A DNA stretch of 64,000 nt from Mesorhizobium sp. B2-3-4. Lineage in GTDB: Bacteria; Pseudomonadota; Alphaproteobacteria; Rhizobiales; Rhizobiaceae. The stretch spans positions 434,001-498,000 of the forward strand of contig NZ_VFVY01000002.1 of the NCBI RefSeq assembly GCF_006442315.1. The letters run 5' to 3'. Every line of letters begins with the position of its first letter. The first letter of the stretch is position 1. This document shows, piece after piece, positions 10,610 through 18,362 of the stretch. The translations under genes were made by a program, and so were the position numbers. The notes beneath the pieces were generated by a model. The model worked only from the letters and a program-made list of their open reading frames with translations. It did not search any database and had not been told where the DNA came from.

Positions 10610-11562
10610 ACACGCGTCTGCAACTGGAGCCAGGCTGCGGCCTCACTCACCGCTTGCCGCGCCGCCAGCATGTGGCGGCCCATCGAGGCGAAACCGTGGA
10701 TCTGCCCCGGCCAGCGCCGCAGCACCAGTGGCACCCCTTCGGCGCGCAACCGTTCGGCATAGGCGGTGCCTTCGTCGGCGAGGATGTCATGGCTGGCGAT
10801 CACGACAAAGGCCGGCGCCACGCCGGCAAGGCTTGAGGCCAGCAGCGGCGACACGCGCCAGTCGGTCATGTCGTGCGGCGTTCGCACATAATGATCGCGG
10901 AACCAGGCCATGGTGGCGGCGGTGAGACCGAAGCCGTCACCGAAGCGCCGGTAGCTGTCCGTTGTCTGGCGGGCATCGGTGTTGGGGTAGAGCAGGATCT
11001 GGGCGGCAAGCGGCGCCGCCCGCCCGTCGCGGGAAAGCAGCGCCAGGACGGCGGCAAGGTTGCCGCCGGCACTGTCGCCGGCGACGGCGATGCGGGCCGG
11101 ATCGACGCCGAGTTCTTCGGCGTTGTCGGCCATGAAGCGCAGCGTCGCGGTGCAATCCTCGAGACCGGCGGGGAATTTGTGCTCGGGCGCCAGCCGGTAA
11201 TCGGGGCAGACAACCACGGCATTGCCGAGATTGGCCAGCCAGCGGCAGATCTCGTCATGCGAGGAGAGATTGCCGATCACCCAGCCGCCGCCATGCAGGT
11301 AGAGAAGCGCACGCGCGCCGGCCACCGCTGCGCCGATGCCGCGATGGATGCGGACCGTGACTGGGCCGTTCGGCCCGTCGATCTGCCGTTCCGAAGTCGA
11401 CACGACCGGCTCATGCTCGCCCTGCTGTGCCGGGAACGAAGCGTCGTAGGCGGCCCGTGCCGCCGCCACGCTGCCTTTCTCGAACGGCTCGCCACCCGCT
11501 TCGCGGCCGATTTCGAGGACGCGCAGCGCATCCGGGTCGAGTGTCATCATCGTCTCTGCCAT
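10597..11562 (-). CDS. Alpha/beta hydrolase, HSL/GDXG esterase family
   Basis: A 321-residue hydrolase of the hormone-sensitive-lipase (GDXG) family: oxyanion motif HGGGW at residues 90-94, nucleophile Ser164 in GDSAGG, acidic residue near the SHDILADEG segment and His in GQIHGF near the end. The reaction is ester or lactone hydrolysis, acting in the cytoplasm (no signal peptide). The start ATG at 11562 gives the normal length; the frame stays open upstream through the next gene only as a shadow. It lies 8 bases after the Gfo/Idh gene, so the pair form an operon: oxidation of a sugar to a lactone followed by hydrolysis is one plausible scheme, but this is inference. Confidence 0.85.
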   Translation of the reverse strand: MAETMMTLDPDALRVLEIGREAGGEPFEKGSVAAARAAYDASFPAQQGEHEPVVSTSERQIDGPNGPVTVRIHRGIGAAVAGARALLYLHGGGWVIGNLSSHDEICRWLANLGNAVVVCPDYRLAPEHKFPAGLEDCTATLRFMADNAEELGVDPARIAVAGDSAGGNLAAVLALLSRDGRAAPLAAQILLYPNTDARQTTDSYRRFGDGFGLTAATMAWFRDHYVRTPHDMTDWRVSPLLASSLAGVAPAFVVIASHDILADEGTAYAERLRAEGVPLVLRRWPGQIHGFASMGRHMLAARQAVSEAAAWLQLQTRVQAD

Positions 11563-11570
11563 GGCTGCAC

Positions 11571-12719
11571 CTAAGCGAGCAGGCCGCGCGCCTCGTCCTC
11601 GGTCAGCAGCGGCGGCTGCACCACATCGCCGGCAATGGCGACCGAGCTTTTCGTCTCGCCCGAACGCAGGATCGCTTCCATGATCTCCAGCACGTGCAGC
11701 GCCAGATTGCCGGAAGCGCGGGGCGTTGCCCCCGTCTGCAGCGAGCGCACGAGGTCGGCGACGCCGAGCATGCGGTAATTGGCCCGGTCGGGCGCGGCAT
11801 AGGGCCAGTTGCGGGCGCCGTAGAGTTCGCCCTCGCTGGCGAAGTCCTTCCACTCGGCACCGCGTTCAGAGAGCGAAACGGTGCCGCCGAACGTGTCGGG
11901 ATCGGGCAGGCGCAGCGAGCCTTCCGTGCCATGCAGTTCGATCGGATGGTTCGAGTGCCTGAAGACATCCCACGAGGCGCCGAAGGTGACGGTCGCGCCC
12001 GAACGGAATTCCAGCAGCGACAGCACATTGGTCGGCGTGCCGACCTTGAATGTCGTGTCCTTGAACGGCCCCTCGGCCGTGATCAGCCGCTCCTCCTGTC
12101 CCTTGGTCGCCATCGCCATCACGCGCCCCACCGGGCCGAGCAGATTGACCAGCATGGTCAGGTAATAGGGCCCCATGTCGAACACCGGGCCACCGCCCGG
12201 CTGGTAGTAGAATTGCGGATTGGGATGCCAGTGTTCCATGCCGCGCCCCATCATGAAGGCGGTTCCGCTCACCGGCCGGCCGATGGCGCCTTCGTCCATC
12301 AGGCGGCGCGCTCGCCGCCCGGCAGCCCCCAGGAAGGTGTCGGGCGCCGAACCGAGTAGCAGGCCGCGCTTGGCCGCCTCCGCGACAAGCTTGCGGCCGT
12401 CGCTGGCCGAGGTGGCCAGCGGCTTTTCCGTGAAGACATGCTTGCCGGCGGAAAGGGCGGAAAAGGAAATGTCGAAATGCGCCGCCGGAATAGTCAGGTT
12501 GAGCACGAGATCGATCTCAGGATCGGCGAGCAGCGCGTCGACGCCAAGCGCCCGGATGCCATACTCCTTGGCGCGCAAGGCGGCCATGTCGGCCGAAATG
12601 TCGGCACAGGCGCGCAATTCGACGCCGCCGAAGAGCGCTGCATTGCGCAGGTAGGTCATGGAGATGTTGCCGCATCCGATGACGCCGATGCCGAGCCTGG
12701 TCTGTGATTTTGCCTGCAT
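11571..12719 (-). CDS. Gfo/Idh/MocA-family oxidoreductase
   Basis: A 382-residue NAD(P)-dependent sugar dehydrogenase-like protein. The Rossmann N-terminus reads GIGVIGCGNIS, followed by the family motif TEKPLA (catalytic Lys) near residue 100, and a C-terminal alpha/beta domain with GPYYLTMLVNLLG. Members oxidise or reduce cyclic sugars, inositols or their derivatives. First gene of the minus-strand pair with the hydrolase; the putative LacI operator at 12815 lies about 95 bases upstream. The presence of the same motif in front of the kinase/epimerase operon suggests one regulon, so this enzyme may supply the ketose for that pathway. Confidence 0.87.
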   Translation of the reverse strand: MQAKSQTRLGIGVIGCGNISMTYLRNAALFGGVELRACADISADMAALRAKEYGIRALGVDALLADPEIDLVLNLTIPAAHFDISFSALSAGKHVFTEKPLATSASDGRKLVAEAAKRGLLLGSAPDTFLGAAGRRARRLMDEGAIGRPVSGTAFMMGRGMEHWHPNPQFYYQPGGGPVFDMGPYYLTMLVNLLGPVGRVMAMATKGQEERLITAEGPFKDTTFKVGTPTNVLSLLEFRSGATVTFGASWDVFRHSNHPIELHGTEGSLRLPDPDTFGGTVSLSERGAEWKDFASEGELYGARNWPYAAPDRANYRMLGVADLVRSLQTGATPRASGNLALHVLEIMEAILRSGETKSSVAIAGDVVQPPLLTEDEARGLLA

Positions 12720-12814
12720 GTCCTGTCGTCCCTCCCAATGCGGTCACGGTCTGCCTGATCCGCCGCAACCGGCGACGGATCGATTTCGAAAAGCGCTATA
12801 CAACATTTTAAATC

Positions 12815-12827
12815 TTGACGCGCGTAA
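12815..12827. promoter_or_regulatory. Candidate LacI-family operator, copy 2
   Basis: TTGACGCGCGTAA with perfect 8-bp palindromic core ACGCGCGT, upstream of the Gfo/Idh gene on the minus strand. The AT-rich sequence after the core (AAAATTTTTATAGAC) resembles the flank of copy 1 when that one is read on the minus strand. It therefore faces the plus strand here, toward the short reading frame at 12903, but a symmetric operator would also serve the minus-strand operon. Confidence 0.5.
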
Positions 12828-12851
12828 AATTTTTATAGACCATGCGAAAAC

Positions 12852-12884
12852 GATGACGAAGGCCGCTTCACACTTTTCGTCATC
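12852..12884 (+). other. Inverted repeat in leader, 9-bp stem
   Basis: GATGACGAA at 12852-12860 pairs with TTCGTCATC at 12876-12884 around a 15-base loop. It lies between the candidate operator and a GGGAGGAG ribosome-binding-like site. It overlaps the dispersed motif CCGCTTCACACTTTTC (12863-12878) that recurs at 36816. It may be a protein site, or part of a repeat element. Confidence 0.4.
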
Positions 12885-12891
12885 ATGCTCT
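12863..12891. repeat. Dispersed motif, copy 1 (CCGCTTCACACTTTTC-N7-TGCTCT)
   Basis: The same block and spacing as at 36816-36844. It lies between the candidate LacI operator at 12815 and the ribosome-binding-like GGGAGGAG near 12893, and overlaps the 9-bp inverted repeat there. Confidence 0.55.
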
Positions 12892-12902
12892 GGGAGGAGA
12901 AG

Positions 12903-12959
12903 ATGACAGACATGGAAAAACGGCCGGGCGCCGGCCCCGGGCCTGCCGGTCAGGCATAG
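12903..12959 (+). other. 18-codon reading frame behind a strong ribosome-binding site; possible gene remnant
   Basis: GGGAGGAG ends about 6 bases before an ATG at 12903; the frame codes for MTDMEKRPGAGPGPAGQA and stops at 12959, within the 3' end of the deoR-type gene. Most of its codons coincide with the GC-rich terminator hairpin of that gene, so it is probably not a functional peptide. The combination of operator, leader and ribosome-binding site pointing at almost no gene suggests the start of a lost plus-strand operon, perhaps the missing sugar transporter of this locus. That is inference. Confidence 0.3.
12916..12936 (-). terminator. Rho-independent terminator of the deoR-type gene
   Basis: On the minus strand the stem GGCCGG-CGC-CCGGCC (12922-12936) is followed by G and a run of five T (12916-12920 read AAAAA on the plus strand). 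It sits 14-34 bases past the stop of the DeoR-family gene, the expected place for an intrinsic terminator. Confidence 0.65.
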
Positions 12960-13711
12960 ATCACCTTGGCCCCGGTCTTATCGAGCTGACTGCGTATGGC
13001 GCCGGGCAGGCCATCATCGGTGACCACCACATCGACGCCCGATAACGAAAATGCCTTGGAGGTTCCGCTGACACCCCACTTGCTCGAATCCGCAAGCAGC
13101 ACAACGCGCCGGGCCATGCGCACGAGGTTTCGCTTCGTTCGCGCCATGTCTTCGTTCACGTCGACCACATCCAGTGAGGAGTCGATCGCATGCGCTCCGA
13201 CAAACACCTGATGCGCGACCAGGCCGCCGAGAGCCGTGTCGGCATCGGTGATAAGCGTGCTCACCGTGTCCGGGTAGACACGGCCGCCGATCATATGAAC
13301 GTCGAGCCCGGGCCGGTGCATCAGATGCTGCACGATGTTCATCGCCGTGGCTGCGAGCACGACATTGTTGAGTGGCGGTAACTGCATGGCAACCTGCATC
13401 AACGTCGAGCCGCCGTCGAAGATGACCGATTGGTTGTCCTCGAACAGCTCCACCGCTGCCCGGGCGATGCGTTTCTTGGCATCGAGGTTCGTCTGCATCC
13501 GCCGGGCGAACGCGGCCGTGGTCGAATCCGTGGTCCGGGTCACCGCCCCGCCACGGGTCTTGGTCAGCAGTCCCTTGCGATCCAGTATCTCGAGATCGGA
13601 GCGTACGGTGACTTCCGACACGCCAAAATCGTCCGACAGATCCTTGGTGCGAACCTCTCCGCTGCGTTGCACCTCACCCAGGATCGCCTGGCGTCTCTGC
13701 TCTGACAACAT
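12950..13711 (-). CDS. DeoR/GlpR-family transcriptional regulator
   Basis: A 253-residue repressor of the DeoR family: N-terminal winged helix-turn-helix at about 6-57 (RTKDLSDDFGVSEVTVRSDL), then the DeoR C-terminal sensor with IFDGGSTLM and a VFVGAHAID segment. These proteins bind phosphorylated sugar intermediates. The start ATG at 13711 has AGGGAA just upstream and puts the HTH at the usual position; an upstream start would add 10 residues. It diverges from the 12-gene sugar operon and is the likely regulator of that operon, acting at CGAAAG repeats in the shared intergenic region. Confidence 0.9.
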   Translation of the reverse strand: MLSEQRRQAILGEVQRSGEVRTKDLSDDFGVSEVTVRSDLEILDRKGLLTKTRGGAVTRTTDSTTAAFARRMQTNLDAKKRIARAAVELFEDNQSVIFDGGSTLMQVAMQLPPLNNVVLAATAMNIVQHLMHRPGLDVHMIGGRVYPDTVSTLITDADTALGGLVAHQVFVGAHAIDSSLDVVDVNEDMARTKRNLVRMARRVVLLADSSKWGVSGTSKAFSLSGVDVVVTDDGLPGAIRSQLDKTGAKVIYA

Positions 13712-13783
13712 TTCCCTGCTCTGCCTCCATGCGCCGGGCAACCACCCCGGCTTTGGCTCACTCTACGAGAAAATACGCAAAAC

Positions 13784-13799
13784 CGAAAGCTTTCGAAAG
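13784..13799. promoter_or_regulatory. Candidate DeoR-type operator: CGAAAG direct repeat
   Basis: CGAAAGCTTTCGAAAG contains two CGAAAG copies spaced exactly 10 bases apart, and overlapping palindromes (CGAAAGCTTTCG and CTTTCGAAAG). It lies between the divergent DeoR regulator (start 13711) and the aldolase gene (start 13874). Direct repeats with about one-helical-turn spacing are usual for DeoR-family sites. A further imperfect repeat, TTTGGAAGTTTGAAACC, lies near 13832-13848. Confidence 0.45.
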
Positions 13800-13873
13800 A
13801 TTGCAATTGTCATTTCCTTCGCAAACACTGGGTTTGGAAGTTTGAAACCAAACAATTGGGAAATTTTGCAGTC

Positions 13874-14674
13874 ATGAGCCTAGGAACCAAAGTGCGCCTT
13901 GCGCGCCTCTTTTCGCATCCATCGGGAAATCTTTTCGGCGGCGCGGTCGACCATTTCGTCGGCTATGGCGACGTGCGCAAAGGCGGCCTTGCCGACCTGC
14001 CGGGCGCGCTCGCCCGCGTCATGGCGGGCAAGCCCGACTACGTCAGCATCCAGCCCGGCACGGCACGCCATCTGTGGCCGCAATATGCGGGCAAGGCTTC
14101 CCTGGTCATCCAGGCCGGCTGTTTCACTCCCGACGATCGCATCAGCGAGCTGATTGCGACGCCCGAGGATGCGGTGCGCGCCGGCGCCGATGCGTTGGCC
14201 GTGGCCATTCCGGTGCGCGGCGCGACCGAAGGAAAATACATACGCTGGCTGACCGATTCGGTGAATGCGGCGGCCCGCTACGGCATGCCGGTCGTCGCCC
14301 ATGTCTATCCGCGCGATTTCACCGACGGCACAAAAATCGTCTTCACCCCTGACGAGATCGCCTATGCGGCGCGCATCGGCTACGAGTCCGGCGTCGACGT
14401 GATCAAGATCGGCTACACCGGCGATTTCGAATCCTTCCGGGAAACCGTCCGCACCTGCCCGGTGCCGGTCGTGATCGCGGGTGGTCCCAAGACCGACACG
14501 CTGCTCGGCGCCCTGCAGCAGACCGCGGACGCCATCCGTGCCGGCGCGCGCGGCGCCGTGGTGGGCCGCAATCTCTGGGGCCATGGCGATCCGCAGAAGG
14601 CGGCGACCGCTTTCCGGGGCGTCATCCATGACGGGCTTTCGGCGCAGGATGCCTTGGCCAAGGCGGGTGCCTGA
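13874..14674 (+). CDS. Class I (DhnA/LsrF-type) sugar-phosphate aldolase
   Basis: A 266-residue TIM-barrel aldolase of the DeoC/LacD/FbaB-like class I group (DhnA or LsrF type). The probable Schiff-base lysine is in DVIKIGYTGD near residue 180; VIAGGPK and the C-terminal ARGAVVGRNLWG phosphate-binding region are typical. Enzymes of this group cleave ketose 1-phosphates or 1,6-bisphosphates, or do thiolytic cleavage (LsrF). ATG 13874 is preferred to the TTG at 13856. Three bases separate it from the PfkB kinase, suggesting that the kinase makes its phosphorylated substrate. First gene of the 12-gene operon. Confidence 0.83.
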   Translation: MSLGTKVRLARLFSHPSGNLFGGAVDHFVGYGDVRKGGLADLPGALARVMAGKPDYVSIQPGTARHLWPQYAGKASLVIQAGCFTPDDRISELIATPEDAVRAGADALAVAIPVRGATEGKYIRWLTDSVNAAARYGMPVVAHVYPRDFTDGTKIVFTPDEIAYAARIGYESGVDVIKIGYTGDFESFRETVRTCPVPVVIAGGPKTDTLLGALQQTADAIRAGARGAVVGRNLWGHGDPQKAATAFRGVIHDGLSAQDALAKAGA

Positions 14675-14677
14675 ACC

Positions 14678-15661
14678 ATGCCCACCGTCCCCTCAATCCT
14701 CGGCTTCGGAGCGATTGCGATCGACGATATCGTCTATGTCGATCAACCGTTGTCGGCGGGCAAGGGGAAGGTTGTGCAAAGCGCCAGGGCTTTCGGTGGA
14801 AATGTCGCGACGGCGCTTGCCGCCGTCGCGCGGCTCGGCGGAAGCGCCGGGTTCATCGGCTGGCTGGGCAGTGCCGCCGACGACGCCGTGCTGGGCGATC
14901 TCGTTGCGAGCGGCGTTGAAACCGCGTTCGCGCCGCGCCACGCCGACGCGCGCCCGGTGCGCTCGCGGATCACCGTCGGTTCGGATGGCGACAGGTTCAT
15001 CGCCTATGACGACGAAGCGATGCTGGGCACCGCTGCGGACTTCCCGGACGAGGTTCTCGGCCGCGCCGCTGTCCTGATCGTCGACAGCTACGCGATCGGG
15101 TCGCTGGATGTCGTGGCGCGGGCTCAGGGTCTCGGCCTTGCGATCCTCGGCGATATCGAATGGAGCGGCGGTCCAGCCACAGAGAGGCTGATCGCGCTCT
15201 GCGACCATCTCATCCTCCCGCTTGGCTTTGCGCGGGCCGCAACCGGCCGCCACGCGCCGGCCGAGATACTCGATGCATTGTGGTCGCCGTCGCGGTCAGC
15301 GGTGGTTGTGACGGATGGCGGCAGGGGCGTCTACTATCGCGGTCGCGAAGAGGCAGGGCTCTGGCACCTGCCGCCGCACCGGGTTGAAGTCGTCGATTCG
15401 ACCGGCGCCGGCGACTGCTTTCATGGCGCCTATGCCCAGGCATTGACGCGCGGCGCCGACACCGCGGGCTGCGTCGCATTCGCTGCTACTGCTGCTGCTC
15501 TTTCGATAACGGGGCGCGGCGGGCGCGAAGCACTTCCGACTGACGACCAGGTCACGCAACTGCTGGCATCGCCGAACGCGCCGTCGGCGGTCGAACTGAA
15601 ATATGCCGGGCTCGATGCCACGACAGAGCCCAAACGATCCGAGGAAATATCTCACAGGTGA
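14678..15661 (+). CDS. PfkB-family carbohydrate kinase
   Basis: A 327-residue ribokinase-family kinase. The N-terminus carries GFGAIAIDDIVYVD and the GG motif FGGNVATALAAVARLGG; the C-terminal signature DSTGAGDCFHGAYA has catalytic Asp246. It probably phosphorylates a hydroxymethyl group of a sugar or sugar phosphate for the aldolase encoded 3 bases upstream. The substrate is not clear from sequence; it is not closely like the tagatose-type kinase at 8379. The last 35 residues are poorly conserved-looking and may be a tail. Confidence 0.85.
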   Translation: MPTVPSILGFGAIAIDDIVYVDQPLSAGKGKVVQSARAFGGNVATALAAVARLGGSAGFIGWLGSAADDAVLGDLVASGVETAFAPRHADARPVRSRITVGSDGDRFIAYDDEAMLGTAADFPDEVLGRAAVLIVDSYAIGSLDVVARAQGLGLAILGDIEWSGGPATERLIALCDHLILPLGFARAATGRHAPAEILDALWSPSRSAVVVTDGGRGVYYRGREEAGLWHLPPHRVEVVDSTGAGDCFHGAYAQALTRGADTAGCVAFAATAAALSITGRGGREALPTDDQVTQLLASPNAPSAVELKYAGLDATTEPKRSEEISHR

Positions 15662-15717
15662 CTCCAAGCCGAGGATAATTATAAAAATCAATGGCTTAGA
15701 CTTGTGGAGGGAGGAAG

Positions 15718-16863
15718 ATGGCAGAAGTCGTTCTTGAGAATATCTGCAAGACATACGGAAACAATTTCAACGCGATCGACCAGTTGAACCTGTCGGTCAA
15801 GGACGGTGAGTTCTTGATTCTCGTCGGCCCGTCCGGCTGCGGCAAATCCACCGCGTTGCGGATGATCGCGGGATTGGAGGATATCACCAGTGGCAGCCTT
15901 CGGATCGGCGGCACCGACGTCGTCGACATGCCGCCAAAGGATCGCGACATCGCGATGGTCTTCCAGAGCTACGCGCTCTACCCGCATATGACGGTGTTCG
16001 AAAACATCGCCTTTTCGATGCGCCTGGCAGGCAAGTCGAAGGCCGAGCGCAAGAAGCGCGTGGACGAGATCGCCAAAACCCTGCAGTTGACCTCGCTGCT
16101 GGACAGCAAGCCCGCGAACCTTTCGGGCGGACAGCGTCAACGGGTTGCCATGGGGCGCGCCATGGTGCGCGAACCGGCCGCCTTTCTCATGGACGAACCG
16201 CTTTCCAACCTCGACGCGAAGCTGCGTGTTCAGATGCGCGCCGAAATCACCAGCCTGCAAAAGCAGCTCGGTGTCACGACCATATACGTGACCCACGACC
16301 AGACCGAAGCGATGACGATGGGAGACAGGGTCGCCGTGTTGAAAGGCGGCGTGCTGCAGCAGGTCGACACCCCCAAGAAGCTCTATGAATCGCCGGTCAA
16401 CGCCTTCGTTGCCGGCTTCATCGGTTCCCCTTCGATGAGCCTTTTCGAGGCGACCCTGACGGGCAACGAACTGATCTGTGGAGCCTTCGGCATCCGGCTG
16501 CAGGATGCGGCTTTCGCGCGCAGGCCAAGCTTGAGATCGTATGCGGGGCGCAAGGTGGTGTTCGGGATCCGGCCGGAGCATCTCTATGACAGCAGCCTCG
16601 AATCCGGCCGCAAATATCAGACGATACCGGCAAGGGTGACCTCGATCGAAGAACTTGGGTCCGAGCATATCGTCCATCTGAACATCGACGCGGTCCGGGT
16701 GGATTCCGGCGATCCGGACGCGGTGCAGGATTTCGGCCGGACGTCGAACGCGGTGGCGAAATTCGAACCGGTGAGCGAAGTCCGCGCCGATTCGGAAATC
16801 CAGTTGGCGCTGGATGACGCCAAGCTCCATTTCTTCGATCCCGAGACGCATCTGGCGATCTGA
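15718..16863 (+). CDS. Sugar ABC importer ATPase, UgpC/MalK/MsmK type
   Basis: A 381-residue CUT1-family ATPase. Walker A GPSGCGKST at about 38-46, Q-loop MVFQSYALYPHM, signature LSGGQRQR near 135, Walker B FLMDEPLSNLDAKLR near 157, H-loop YVTHDQTEAM near 192, then a C-terminal OB-fold regulatory (TOBE) region beginning FIGSPSM. All catalytic motifs are canonical, so a homodimer would be active. GGAGGGAGGAAG precedes the ATG. It is followed by the matching binding protein and two permeases, which completes a CUT1 importer. Confidence 0.93.
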   Translation: MAEVVLENICKTYGNNFNAIDQLNLSVKDGEFLILVGPSGCGKSTALRMIAGLEDITSGSLRIGGTDVVDMPPKDRDIAMVFQSYALYPHMTVFENIAFSMRLAGKSKAERKKRVDEIAKTLQLTSLLDSKPANLSGGQRQRVAMGRAMVREPAAFLMDEPLSNLDAKLRVQMRAEITSLQKQLGVTTIYVTHDQTEAMTMGDRVAVLKGGVLQQVDTPKKLYESPVNAFVAGFIGSPSMSLFEATLTGNELICGAFGIRLQDAAFARRPSLRSYAGRKVVFGIRPEHLYDSSLESGRKYQTIPARVTSIEELGSEHIVHLNIDAVRVDSGDPDAVQDFGRTSNAVAKFEPVSEVRADSEIQLALDDAKLHFFDPETHLAI

Positions 16864-16976
16864 GGATGTGCGGCAATGCCCGCAGGCGAAGGCGAGGCGC
16901 CTGCGTAGGAAGACTTCTGAATAACCAGACGATCGCCCGCATTGTGCGGTCGATCCCTAGAGAAGGAGGAGAGAAA

Positions 16977-18224
16977 ATGACGTTTCGTATTAAATCCGCG
17001 ATGCTGAAAATGGCCGCGGCCGCATGGTTGCTCGGCGCAACCGGCGCCATGGCCGACACGACGCTGGAATTCACCCAATGGTGGGAGCCCGAACTGCCGG
17101 CCGGCTCGCTCCGGGCGATCATGAATGATTTCGAGGCCGCCAACCCCGGCATCAAAGTGACGTTGGTCAGCGGCCCCTACGCGACGACGCGCGACCAGAT
17201 CTCGGTCGGCGCCGCGACCGGAACGCTCAGCGATGTCGTCGGTCTCGACGGCGCCTGGGTGAACAATCTGAACGCGCAGGGCGCGCTCGCCGACATGAAC
17301 CCGATGATGGATGCGAGCAAGTTCGACAAAGCCCAGGTCGCCGATATCATCAAGGTGGACGGCAAGGCGGTGATGTTCCCGGTCGCTTCGTTCGTCTATC
17401 CTGTCTTCGTCAATCTGGACCTCGCTGCCAAGGCAGGCGTGACCACGCTGCCCTCGACCCGTGCGGAGTTCCTCGAAGCCGCCAAGAAGATGACCCATGC
17501 CGACAAGAACCAGTATGGCTGGGTATTGCCGCTGTCGCTGCAAACGCCGTCCGGCGTCCAGAACGACATGATGTCCTGGGTCTGGGCTTCGGGTCAGTCG
17601 ATGATGGCGGACGGCAAGCCCGCCCTCGAGGGCAAGCCGGTGGTGGATATGCTCACCTTCGTCAAGTCGCTCAATGACGCCGGCACCATCTCGCCCGGCA
17701 TCGCCACCAAGACCGAGCAGGAAAAGGTCGAGGAATTCGTCAACGACCGCGTCGGGATGATGATCGACTCGCTCGCGCATGTGAACCTCATCCGGAAGCG
17801 CAATCCCAATCTGAACTTCGACCTGATCCCGGTTCCGGTCGTGGAGGGCTATACGGGCAAGCGCGGCCTTCCATATGCCTCCTGGGGCATCGGCATCTCC
17901 GCGAGCTCGAAACATCAGGAAGAGGCATGGAAACTCGTCCAGTACCTGATGAGCGAGAAGGTCAACGCCAAGCTGGTGTCGCTGGCCAACGCCTTCCCCG
18001 GCAACGTCAACGCCAAGCCCGATTTCGTGACCTCGGACAAGGCTTTCGCCAAGGCTTTCGAGATCTTCAAGACCGGTTATCTCGCCAATGAGTTCACGGG
18101 CCTGCCGGTGGCTGAAGACCTGATGACCCAGTTCGACGTTCAGGCTCAAAAGATGCTTGCCGGCGAGCAGACGCCGGAAGAAGCCGCCGCGGCTGCTCAG
18201 AAGGGCTGGATGGCGAAATTCTGA
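16977..18224 (+). CDS. Sugar ABC importer, periplasmic binding protein (family 1)
   Basis: A 415-residue extracellular solute-binding protein of the MalE/UgpB class. The Sec signal peptide spans about residues 1-26 (basic start, AAAAWLLGATGAMA, cleavage before DTTLEF), and the mature part opens with FTQWWEPEL and NPGIKVTLVSGPY, typical of CUT1 binding proteins. AGAAGGAGGAGAG precedes ATG 16977, which fixes this start over an earlier in-frame one. It defines the substrate of the importer; judging by the surrounding enzymes the ligand is a sugar or glycoside, identity unknown. A strong hairpin follows the gene. Confidence 0.92.
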   Translation: MTFRIKSAMLKMAAAAWLLGATGAMADTTLEFTQWWEPELPAGSLRAIMNDFEAANPGIKVTLVSGPYATTRDQISVGAATGTLSDVVGLDGAWVNNLNAQGALADMNPMMDASKFDKAQVADIIKVDGKAVMFPVASFVYPVFVNLDLAAKAGVTTLPSTRAEFLEAAKKMTHADKNQYGWVLPLSLQTPSGVQNDMMSWVWASGQSMMADGKPALEGKPVVDMLTFVKSLNDAGTISPGIATKTEQEKVEEFVNDRVGMMIDSLAHVNLIRKRNPNLNFDLIPVPVVEGYTGKRGLPYASWGIGISASSKHQEEAWKLVQYLMSEKVNAKLVSLANAFPGNVNAKPDFVTSDKAFAKAFEIFKTGYLANEFTGLPVAEDLMTQFDVQAQKMLAGEQTPEEAAAAAQKGWMAKF

Positions 18225-18252
18225 GCGGCCTGCTCCCGTCTGCTATCTTCAA

Positions 18253-18284
18253 CCGGGCAGCCTGGCTTCGGCCAGGCTGCCCGG
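18253..18284 (+). other. Intercistronic hairpin, 14-bp perfect stem with TTCG loop
   Basis: CCGGGCAGCCTGGC, loop TTCG, then GCCAGGCTGCCCGG. No T-run follows, so it is more likely a partial terminator or RNA-stabilising stem between the highly expressed binding-protein gene and the permease genes than a full stop. Similar stems follow the binding-protein genes of two other importers in this window. Confidence 0.75.
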
Positions 18285-18362
18285 CAACAACGGATCGGCA
18301 ATCTGAGATGGACCTGTTTGCAAAGCTCACCTTCTCTTGAAGGCGTATCCCAAGGTTAGCAC

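Noticed and set aside
12815..12840. TTGACG...TATAGA read as an ordinary -35/-10 promoter
   Set aside because: The spacer would be about 13 bases, too short; an operator reading fits better.
15443..15452. TTGACGCGCG inside the PfkB gene as a third LacI box (also near 56708 in the SorC gene)
   Set aside because: Both are in coding DNA and lack the following AA and the AT-rich flank.
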